From Gemmatimonadota bacterium (GTDB taxonomy: Bacteria > Gemmatimonadota > Gemmatimonadetes > Gemmatimonadales > Gemmatimonadaceae): a stretch of 35,523 bases of DNA. Within the stretch, counting starts at the first letter, position 1, and every line of letters begins with the position of its first letter. Shown one piece after another: positions 7,668 to 17,882 of the stretch. The notes beneath the pieces are model-generated. The model did no database searches and was not told where the DNA came from. It was given only the letters and a program-made list of their open reading frames with translations. The stretch is from assembly GCA_023249375.1 (NCBI GenBank), contig JAHFCT010000031.1, positions 1 to 35,523 of the forward strand, read 5' to 3'. Both the position numbers and the translations under genes were made by a program.

Positions 7668-8872
7668 ACGTTTCATGTCCTGAATGCCGATCGGTCTTTC
7701 GCGTTGATCCGTCGAAGGTGCCGACGGGTGGCGTGCGTGCGCGCTGTTCCGTCTGCGGTGCGGTGATCGCGATTGCGGCGTCGGCGTCGGCTGGTGCGCC
7801 GATGGCTCGCGCATCAGCGCCAACGCCGGTGCGGCCCATGGCGCCGGTGCCCGAACCGATGACGATGCCGCGCATGCCGGGGCGCGCGTCGCGCGCGGCG
7901 CTTGCGCCGGAAGTCGAGGTGCCGGCTGCGGAGCCCGAGGCAATCGCGCTGTCGCCGGCCGTCGAGCCTGCCGCACCGACGGCACCCGCACCACGCGTCT
8001 CGGCCCCAGCATTCCAGCCGCCGGCGCCTCCGCCGATCACGGCGATTCCGCGGCCGATGATGCCACCGTTGCCACCGCCGATGCCGGCAGGCGCGACTCC
8101 TCCTCCGCCGCGTCCAGGTGCGCCGGGGCCGTTCACGCCTCCGCGTTCGGTCACGCCACCGGCGCCGCCTCCGCAGGCGATGCCTGCTCCGATTACTCCG
8201 TTCGCGCCGACGCCGATCATTCCAATGCCGGTGACGCCACCCGCGAGGGCGCCCATGGCGCCCATGGCTCCCATGCCCGCGATGCGGCCGTCCTCGGCGA
8301 CGCCGGTCACGCCGTCAGCGCGGCCAGGCTTCATGGCGCCGATGCCACCGGGGGCGGTGCCACGTCCCGCGGCGCCGACGCCGGCCGCACCTGCTGGGAT
8401 CGCATCGCGCCCTGCGGGACCTGCGGGTATTCCCGCCGCACCGCGCACGACGCAGCCGCGCATGATGCCACCGGTTACTCCGGCGGCACCGACGGCGCCA
8501 ACGATCGACCCGATGAAGACGCAGCCGATCACGGCGGTGCCGCGGCCGTCGGCGGCAGCGTCCGCCGCTCCGACGCCGGCGTCGGGCGCTCCCGCGGCGC
8601 CGCGCCGCGTCATCAACCCATTCCTCAACAACGATCCGAATCAGAAGGCGAAGCGGCTGGCGCGCGCTCTCGTGTCGGATATGGTGGCGTACCTGCCGCA
8701 GAAGCGTGAGGAGGGGCTGAAGAACGGGACGCTCAAGGAGCTGTTCCGCGAAGAGATCAAGAAGAGCTACGAGGAGTTCTGCGATCAGATCGGCAAGGAG
8801 TTCGCGGAATCGACGACGCACTTCCAGGAAGCGCTGAACGACGTGCTCGCCGGCGGGAAGAAGATCTTCTAG
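7664..8872 (+). CDS. MJ0042-type zinc-ribbon protein with long Pro/Ala/Met linker
   Basis: A 402-aa protein. The first about 36 residues form an MJ0042 zinc ribbon (C5, C8, C28, C31). About residues 40-315 are low-complexity, rich in Pro, Ala and Met with many PAPP/PMAP-like runs, and are probably disordered. The last about 85 residues (after INPFLNN) are ordinary, charged and helical, with KRLARALVSDMVAYLP followed by an EE/KK-rich segment, and look like a separate conserved domain. Similar architectures occur in myxobacteria and other motile or predatory groups, sometimes with gliding or polarity proteins (recollection only). It starts at a GTG overlapping the stop of the GGDDF gene (GTGA), so the two products are probably made together. 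Function unknown. Confidence 0.85.
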   Translation: MNVSCPECRSVFRVDPSKVPTGGVRARCSVCGAVIAIAASASAGAPMARASAPTPVRPMAPVPEPMTMPRMPGRASRAALAPEVEVPAAEPEAIALSPAVEPAAPTAPAPRVSAPAFQPPAPPPITAIPRPMMPPLPPPMPAGATPPPPRPGAPGPFTPPRSVTPPAPPPQAMPAPITPFAPTPIIPMPVTPPARAPMAPMAPMPAMRPSSATPVTPSARPGFMAPMPPGAVPRPAAPTPAAPAGIASRPAGPAGIPAAPRTTQPRMMPPVTPAAPTAPTIDPMKTQPITAVPRPSAAASAAPTPASGAPAAPRRVINPFLNNDPNQKAKRLARALVSDMVAYLPQKREEGLKNGTLKELFREEIKKSYEEFCDQIGKEFAESTTHFQEALNDVLAGGKKIF

Positions 8873-8902
8873 CGCGGCAAGGGCGAGTGCGTGAACCCCG
8901 GG

Positions 8903-8927
8903 GGGCGCCGCGGATCTTGCGGCGCCC
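8903..8927 (+). terminator. Terminator-like hairpin after the zinc-ribbon gene
   Basis: GGGCGCCGC (8903-8911) pairs with GCGGCGCCC (8919-8927) around a 7-nt loop, 30 nt after the stop codon. Only two T residues follow. It is probably the transcript end of the two-gene signalling unit, but strength is uncertain. Confidence 0.5.
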
Positions 8928-8984
8928 TTGTCGCGGGCGGGATTGCACTCTGAGGAACCCGTCCCATTCTGATGCTGCGTCCGT

Positions 8985-8990
8985 TAGATT
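8985..8990 (+). promoter_or_regulatory. Possible -10 element for the prfB operon
   Basis: TAGATT matches the TAnnnT pattern (4 of 6 to TATAAT) about 57 nt upstream of the prfB ATG, after the terminator-like hairpin. The same hexamer occurs just before uvrC (33169). No convincing -35 box is present at the right distance, so confidence is low. Confidence 0.3.
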
Positions 8991-9046
8991 TCCGTCACGC
9001 CGGTTCCCGCCTGGGCCCCGGCGTTTCTCGCACCGTGACCCTACTG

Positions 9047-10163
9047 ATGGCAGACAGCGAACGCGCAAAATCCCTGCGGCAGGATGAGGAACGGCTCACC
9101 GAGCTGCGGAGGTTCCTTTGACCTCGAAGGCCGGCGTTCGCGCCTGACGCAACTCGAGACTGAAATGGCGGCGCCCGGATTCTGGGATGCCGCGGAGCGC
9201 GCCCAGGGTTCGGTGCAGGAAATGAAACTGCTGAAAGGGTGGACCGATCCCTTCGACAAGCTGTGGGGACGTGTGCAATCGGCGCTCGAGCTGGACGAAA
9301 TGCTCGAGAGCGAGCCCGATGTCGAGATGATCGCCGAAGTGGAGCGCGAGACGGCGGCGCTGCGCGAGGACGTGGAGGCCTTCAAGCTCAGGTCGCTGCT
9401 CCAGGGGCGCGACGACTTCCGAGACGCGCAAGTGGAAATCAGCGCCGGCGCCGGCGGCACCGAGGCGCAGGACTGGGCGCAGATGCTCATGCGCATGTAC
9501 ACGCGCTGGGCGGAGCGAAAGGGCTATGGCGTGGAGATCATTGACCTCTCCGACGGTGAAGAGGCCGGCATCAAGGGCGCCGTGCTTGAGATCAAGGGAA
9601 TGTACGCGTACGGCTTCCTGCGGCCGGAAGCCGGCGTGCATCGCCTGGTGCGCATCTCGCCCTTCGATTCGCAGGCGCGGCGGCATACGAGCTTCGCGTC
9701 GATCTTCATCTACCCGGTCGTGGACACCGAGATCAACATTGAGATCCGCGAAGAGGACATCAAGATGGATGTCTTCCGCGCGAGCGGCGCCGGCGGGCAG
9801 CACGTGAACAAGACGTCGTCCGCAGTGCGGCTGACGCATATTCCGTCGGGGTTCGTGGTGGCGTGCCAGCAGGAGCGCAGTCAGGGGAAGAACCGCGCGC
9901 AGGCGATGAAGCAGCTGAAGAACAAGCTGTACCAGATGGAGCTGGACAAGCAGGCGGCGGTGAAGGCGAAGCTCGACGCGAACAAGCAGGACGTGACGTT
10001 CGGCAGCCAGATCCGCAGCTACGTGTTTCAGCCATACACCATGGTCAACGATCACCGCACGGAGCTGAAGATCACCGACGTGCAGAAGGTGATGGACGGC
10101 GCGATCGATCCGTTCATCGAAGCGTACCTGAAGCTGGCCGGCAACGCCGGGGCGTCCCGATGA
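9047..10163 (+). CDS. prfB: Peptide chain release factor 2 (programmed +1 frameshift)
   Basis: RF2 ends translation at UGA and UAA codons by triggering peptidyl-tRNA hydrolysis. The start is the ATG at 9047: 24 codons are read to an in-frame TGA at 9119-9121, and a +1 shift at CTT-TGA-C joins this to the frame that continues from GAC at 9120. The combined product is 371 aa, normal for RF2, and the join LRRFL-DLEGRR matches the family N-terminus. The stop-codon recognition tripeptide SPF is at residues 204-206 (RISPFDSQARRHTSF) and the catalytic GGQ at 249-251. A start at 9084 would miss the true N-terminus. Expression is autoregulated: low RF2 favours frameshifting at its own cognate stop. 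The stop overlaps the lysS ATG (ATGA). Confidence 0.96.
9108..9122 (+). other. prfB programmed +1 frameshift site
   Basis: GGAGG (9108-9112), a 3-nt spacer TTC, the slippery CTT (9116-9118), TGA (9119-9121) and a following C (9122). The order and spacing match the E. coli site, where a Shine-Dalgarno-like sequence three bases before CUU-UGA-C promotes the shift. The amino-acid sequence is continuous with RF2 only if the shift occurs. Confidence 0.95.
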
Positions 10164-11674
10164 GCGACGAACTCAACTACGTGCTGCAGGCGCGCCGCGA
10201 CAAAGTGGCGGCGCTCGAGGCGAAGGGCATCGCGCCGTTTGCCTACGGTTTCGACCGGCAGCATCTCGCGTCGGCCTGCGCGCCGCTGCTTGGCGACTCC
10301 ACCGAGGGGCCGGACGTGCAGCTCGCGGGGCGCATCGTGGCGTGGCGTGCGCACGGCAAGACCACGTTTGCGCACCTCGGCGATCCTTCGGGGCGCGTGC
10401 AGCTGTACTTCAAGAAGGACGTGCTGGGTGAGGACGGATACGCGCTGTGCGACCTGCTCGACCTGGGTGACGTGATTGGCGTGCGCGGCCCGCTGTTTCG
10501 CACGCGGACGGGCGAAGTGACCGTGAAGGTGGAACACGTCGAGCTGCTGGCGAAGTCACTGCGGCCGCTGCCGTTCGGCAAGGAAGAAGTGGTGGACGGC
10601 CAGACGGTGCGTCATTCGGCGTTCGCCGATGGCGAACAGCGTTCGCGGCAGCGCTATGCGGACCTCGCGGTGCATCCGGAAGTGCGCGCGCTATTTGCCG
10701 CGCGCTCGAAAATGAATGGCGCGGTGCGCGCATTCCTCGACGGACTTGGGTACCTCGAAGTGGAGACGCCGGTGCTGCAGCCGCTGTATGGCGGCGCGGC
10801 GGCGAAGCCGTTCGTGACGCAGCACAACGCGCTCGACATGCCGCTGTTCCTGCGCATTGCGGACGAGCTGTATCTCAAGCGGCTGGTGGTGGGCGGATTT
10901 GACCGCGTGTACGAGATTGGACACGACTTCCGCAACGAAGGCATTGACCGGACGCACAATCCGGAGTTCACGATGCTCGAGTTCTACGAAGCATACGCCG
11001 ACTACACGGTGATGATGGACCGTGTGGAAGCGCTGCTGGTTGCCGCGGCGAACGCGGTGCGTGACGCGCTGTCGGCCGCGGGACTCGTGACCGAGGCGCC
11101 CGCATTTGACGCGGCGGTGCTGCAGGGACCGTTCGCGCGGATGGAGTGGCTGCCGTCGCTGTCGCAGGCGCTGCAGGTGAGCGACGTGACGCAGATGACG
11201 GACGCCGAGCTGAGGGCGGCGGCCGAGCGCGCGGGCGTGCACGGCGTGGCCACGCTATCGCGGCCGAAGTTGATGGATGAGCTCTTCCAGTACCACGTAG
11301 AGAGCAAGATCGAGCGCCCGACCTTCGTGGTCGACTATCCCAAGGAACTGTCGCCGCTGGCGAAGCCCAAGCGCGGCAACCCGGCGCTGACGGAGCGCTT
11401 TGAACTGTTTGCGCGCGGCAAGGAGATGGCCAACGCGTTCTCCGAACTGAACGACCCCATCGATCAGCGCCAGCGCTTCGAGGCGCAGGCGCGGTTGAAG
11501 GCGGCGGGTGACGAGGAAGCGACGAGCGTGGATGAGGATTATTTGCGTGCGATGGAGTACGGGATGCCGCCGATGGGCGGCGTGGGAATCGGGATGGACC
11601 GGTTGTTCATGTATCTCACTGGCACGGCGCATATCCGCGATGTGATTCTGTTTCCGACGATGCGGCCTGAATAG
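10160..11674 (+). CDS. lysS: Lysyl-tRNA synthetase, class II
   Basis: LysRS charges tRNA-Lys with lysine. The ATG at 10160 overlaps the prfB stop (ATGA); the reading frame is open further upstream, but that part is only a shadow of prfB. The product is 504 aa, normal for bacterial class II LysRS. An OB-fold anticodon-binding domain (about residues 50-150, with VQLAGRIVAWRAHGKTTFAHL) is followed by the catalytic core: motif 1 near FLDGLGYLEVETPVL, the GGAAAKPF segment, motif 2 FRNEGIDRTHNPEFTMLE, and motif 3 GIGMDRLFM near the C-terminus. The prfB-lysS order is a common conserved pair. Confidence 0.98.
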   Translation: MSDELNYVLQARRDKVAALEAKGIAPFAYGFDRQHLASACAPLLGDSTEGPDVQLAGRIVAWRAHGKTTFAHLGDPSGRVQLYFKKDVLGEDGYALCDLLDLGDVIGVRGPLFRTRTGEVTVKVEHVELLAKSLRPLPFGKEEVVDGQTVRHSAFADGEQRSRQRYADLAVHPEVRALFAARSKMNGAVRAFLDGLGYLEVETPVLQPLYGGAAAKPFVTQHNALDMPLFLRIADELYLKRLVVGGFDRVYEIGHDFRNEGIDRTHNPEFTMLEFYEAYADYTVMMDRVEALLVAAANAVRDALSAAGLVTEAPAFDAAVLQGPFARMEWLPSLSQALQVSDVTQMTDAELRAAAERAGVHGVATLSRPKLMDELFQYHVESKIERPTFVVDYPKELSPLAKPKRGNPALTERFELFARGKEMANAFSELNDPIDQRQRFEAQARLKAAGDEEATSVDEDYLRAMEYGMPPMGGVGIGMDRLFMYLTGTAHIRDVILFPTMRPE

Positions 11675-11678
11675 CGCT

Positions 11679-11718
11679 GGTGCAGGGGAAGGGGCAGGGT
11701 CGGGTGCAGGGGAAGGGG
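11679..11718 (+). repeat. Direct repeat between lysS and lolC
   Basis: GGTGCAGGGGAAGGGG occurs at 11679-11694 and again at 11703-11718, 24 nt apart, in a G-rich purine stretch that continues to about 11730. Function unknown. On the RNA it is G-rich enough to form alternative structures ahead of the lolC start. Confidence 0.75.
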
Positions 11719-11758
11719 ATGAGGGGGTACGGACGGTAGGCCCGGGCACGGGGACTCA

Positions 11759-13014
11759 TTGAACCGACTGGAACTGGAAATCGCCTGGCGCTATCTCCGC
11801 TCGCGTGGCCGCACGCGGTGGCTGTCGTTCATCTCGGTCATCGCCATCGGCGGGATTGTGGTGGGCGTGAGCGCGCTGATTCTCATCATTGGCGTGATGA
11901 ACGGGCTGCAGACGGATCTGCGCGAGAAGATTCTCGTGGGCAGTCCCGATTTCCGCGTGCTGGTGTATGGCGACGATCTGAAGATCACGGGCTGGCGCGC
12001 CGTGCAGGCGAAGGTCGCGAAGGTCGATGGCGTGGTGGCCGTCGCGCCGTTCGTGCTTACGCAGGCGTTGGCGAATGCGGGACACGAGTACACCGAAGGC
12101 GTGTCTGTCTCGGGCATTGACCCCTCAGGCGCATCGCCGCGGCCCGTGACGAGCATCCGCGAGCACGCGATCATGGGCGACTTCTCGTTCGCATCCGCCG
12201 ACGGGAAGCGTCGCGGCGCGGTGGTGGGCAAGCTGCTCGCCGACCGCCTCTCGGCGTATCCCGGGCGACCCGGCGCGCGGCTGACGATGGTTTCCGCCGC
12301 GGGGCTCAAGCCCGATGCGGTGCTCGGGACCTTCATTCCGCGCGTCGCCGAATTCGAAGTGACGGGCGTGTTTGAGACGGGGATGTACGAGTACGACAAC
12401 TCGTACGTGTTCGTGGATCTGAAGGCCGCGCAGGAGTTCGCTGGGCTCGACAGCGCGGTCACTGGCCTCGAAGTGGCGACGCAAGACCGCTGGTCGGCGC
12501 CCGCCGTTGCCGAACGCGTCATGTCGGCGCTCGACTTCCCGTATCACACGGTGGACTGGCAACAGCAGAACAGTTCGCTGTTCCGCGCGCTCAAACTCGA
12601 GAAGATGGGGATGGGCGTGATCCTGCTGCTCATCATCGTCGTCGCGGCGTTCAATATCGTGAGCACGCTGACGATGGTGGTGCGCGACAAGACGCGAGAG
12701 ATCGGCATCTTGAAGGCGATGGGAATGACGGAAGCATCGATCCGGCGGATCTTCCTGATTCAGGGCACGGTGATTGGCTGCGTCGGCACGCTGACCGGCA
12801 CCGTGCTGGGCTCGGTGCTGGGGCTGCTCGTGGACCGCTACCGCCTGATTTCGCTCGACCCAACGGTGTACTTCATCGATCACCTGCCGGTTCGGCTCGA
12901 GCTCGGCGACACGGTGCTGATGGCGCTGCTCGGATTTGCAATTGCGGCGCTGGCCACGCTGTATCCGGCGCGACAGGCGTCGCGTCTCTACCCGATCGAG
13001 GCGATCCGCGACGA

Positions 13015-13018
<4 letters not shown>
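11759..13018 (+). CDS. Lipoprotein-releasing ABC transporter permease LolC/LolE
   Basis: An inner-membrane subunit of the Lol complex, which extracts mature lipoproteins from the inner membrane for transfer to the outer membrane. It is 419 aa. The N-terminus (IAWRYLRSRGRTRWLSFISVIAIGGI and VMNGLQ) is typical of LolC/E. One transmembrane segment is followed by a large periplasmic MacB-like domain and three C-terminal membrane segments, with the KTREIGILKAMGM coupling region before the last two. The start is taken as TTG at 11759 because the next Met (residue 47) would cut away the first membrane segment. The stop overlaps the lolD ATG. A single LolC/E gene suggests a homodimer, as in many non-gammaproteobacteria. 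Confidence 0.93.
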
Positions 13019-13712
<694 letters not shown>

Positions 13713-13713
<1 letters not shown>

Positions 13714-14201
13714 TGCTCTGCGATCAGTGCAAGGAGCGGGACGCGATGGTGCACCTCACGCAGATCGTGGACGCGGAGGTGACGCAGCTCCATCTGTGCG
13801 AGAAATGCGCGGCGGCCAAGGGCATCGAGACGACCGTGGCGATGCCCAAGCATCCGCTGGGGGATTTCCTGCACGCGGTGCAGCAGCAGGCGCCGGCGGC
13901 GGCCGGCGATCAAGCACGGTGTGCGTACTGCCAAACCTCGCTACGGGACTTTCGCGCTTCGGGACGGCTGGGCTGCGCACAGTGCTACACGGCCTTCGAG
14001 GGGGCGCTGCGCGAACTACTGCGGCGCGTGCACGGCGCGACAAAGCACCGCGGTCGCGAGTACGAAGCGTCGGTGTCTGCGGCCGTGATTGAGGGTGGCA
14101 CGGAACTCGACTCCCTGCGCGACCGGCTGGAGCAAGCCGTTGCCGCCGAGGAGTTTGAAATGGCGGCGAAGCTCCGCGACCAGATCAGGGCGCTCGAATG
14201 A
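13713..14201 (+). CDS. mcsA: McsA-like zinc protein, activator of McsB arginine kinase
   Basis: In Bacillus, McsA binds and activates the arginine kinase McsB. This 162-aa protein has the four cysteine pairs of the family: C3/C6, C29/C32, C70/C73 and C88/C91. The first zinc module follows the CxxC....A.VHLTQI.....HLCEKCA pattern. A UVR motif (about residues 128-162, LRDRLEQAVAAEEFEMAAKLRDQI) ends the protein, as in canonical McsA. It overlaps lolD upstream (TGATG) and mcsB downstream (ATGA), so the pair is translationally coupled. In Bacillota the gene before mcsA is normally ctsR; here it is lolD. Confidence 0.93.
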
Positions 14202-15277
14202 CACTTGATCTCTCGCTGCTTCCGGACGGCGGCATTCCGTGGATCACGGCATCCGGTCCGCACGCCGACATCGTGCTGTCGTCGCGCGTTCGTCTGGCGC
14301 GTAACGTCGCCGGGTTTGCCTTCAGCCCGCGAGCGAACGACGGCGAGCGTCTGCGCGTGCTGCAGCAGGTGCGGGAGGCGGCATCGCACTCCGCGCTGCT
14401 GTCAAATGCGGTGCTGCTTCGCGTGGACGAAATGACGGCGAACGAACGCCGGCTGTTGCACGAACGCCACCTGGTAAGCAAGGAGCTGGCCGAGCTGGAG
14501 GCGACGACGGCGCGCAGCGGCTCGGCGGTGCTGGTGGGCGACGAGGCGGCGCTCATGGTCAACGAGGAAGATCACTTGCGTCTGCAGGTCTTCCGGTCGG
14601 GATTCGACATCGGCGGGGCGTGGGAGCGCGCGTCGCGGCTGGAGCGGGAGCTTGGTGAGCGGCTGCCGCTGGCGTACCACCGTGATTTTGGTTTTCTGAC
14701 GTCGTGCCCGACGAACGTGGGGACAGGGCTTCGCGCGTCGGTGCTCGTCCACCTGCCGGGGCTCGTGCTGACCCAGGAAGTCGGCAAGGTGCTCACGGGC
14801 CTGCAGCAGATGGGGCTGACGTACCGTGGGCTGTACGGCGAGGGGAGCGAGGTGGTGGGCAACTTCTTCCAGATCTCGAACCAGACCACGCTCGGTCGCA
14901 CGGAGGACGAGCTGTGCGACCATCTGGCGCGGGTGGTGGCCCACGTAATCTCGCGGGAATCAGAGGCACGGCGTGTCCTGAGCCGCGATGCCGGTTATAT
15001 TATCGAGGACAAGCTGTGGCGGGCCTACGGCACGCTGCGATATGCACGAAGCCTGGGCGCTGACGAAGCCATGAACCTGCTGAGTGGCGTCCGGTTGGCC
15101 GTGGGGATGTACCTGATCGGCGGTATCAGTGTCTACACGCTGAACAAGCTGCTGGTGTTCAGCCAGCTGGCCCACCTCTCGCTCACCGAGGGGCGGCCGC
15201 TGACGGAGATCGAGGCCAACCTCGCCCGCGCACGCTACGTGCGGGGCGTGCTGGCCGTGGAAGCGGGCGAGGCGTAG
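14198..15277 (+). CDS. mcsB: Protein-arginine kinase McsB
   Basis: McsB phosphorylates arginine residues on proteins, marking them for ClpC-ClpP degradation in Gram-positive bacteria. This 359-aa protein has the phosphagen-kinase catalytic fold: SSRVRLARN (28-36), NEEDHLR (122-128) and CPTNVGTGLRASV (170-182), the last carrying the conserved reactive Cys and phosphate-binding Arg. The C-terminal helix has ANLARA (340-345) where the family's RDxxRA phospho-arginine allosteric motif is expected, so that regulatory site may be altered. The start overlaps mcsA (ATGA). clpC follows 29 nt after the stop. No arginine phosphatase (YwlE) is in the window. Confidence 0.95.
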   Translation: MTLDLSLLPDGGIPWITASGPHADIVLSSRVRLARNVAGFAFSPRANDGERLRVLQQVREAASHSALLSNAVLLRVDEMTANERRLLHERHLVSKELAELEATTARSGSAVLVGDEAALMVNEEDHLRLQVFRSGFDIGGAWERASRLERELGERLPLAYHRDFGFLTSCPTNVGTGLRASVLVHLPGLVLTQEVGKVLTGLQQMGLTYRGLYGEGSEVVGNFFQISNQTTLGRTEDELCDHLARVVAHVISRESEARRVLSRDAGYIIEDKLWRAYGTLRYARSLGADEAMNLLSGVRLAVGMYLIGGISVYTLNKLLVFSQLAHLSLTEGRPLTEIEANLARARYVRGVLAVEAGEA

Positions 15278-15306
15278 ACGCCCCGCCCGCAGCGACCGGG
15301 GAGACG

Positions 15307-17811
<2,505 letters not shown>

Positions 17812-17826
17812 CACGGAACCTCGTGG

Positions 17827-17860
17827 GGCCGGGAGGGTTGCAACTGCAATCCTCCCGGCC
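17827..17860 (+). terminator. Strong hairpin after clpC
   Basis: GGCCGGGAGGGTTGC (17827-17841) pairs with GCAATCCTCCCGGCC (17846-17860) over 15 bp with one G-T pair and an AACT loop, 16 nt after the clpC stop. No pure T tract follows (TCTAATGTATATTT). It is the likely end of the prfB-clpC transcript and overlaps the presumed bamA promoter. Confidence 0.7.
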
Positions 17861-17873
17861 TCTAATGTATATT
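17844..17873 (+). promoter_or_regulatory. Possible bamA promoter, leaderless type
   Basis: TATATT at 17868-17873 is a good -10 box. CTGCAA at 17844-17849 is a weak -35 at an 18-bp spacing, lying inside the 3' half of the clpC terminator hairpin. Transcription would start near 17880, three bases before the bamA ATG at 17883. No Shine-Dalgarno sequence precedes that ATG, consistent with a leaderless mRNA. Confidence 0.45.
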
Positions 17874-17882
17874 TCCGGACTT

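Noticed and set aside
7576-8631. Gly/Ala-rich antisense frame resembling a PE_PGRS or silk-like protein
   Set aside because: It is the reverse complement of Pro/Ala codons in the zinc-ribbon gene linker, so the glycine repeats are an artefact.
9863-10159. N-terminal extension of the lysS frame
   Set aside because: It lies inside prfB in another frame, has no LysRS similarity, and ATG 10160 gives a normal-length enzyme with an ATGA overlap.
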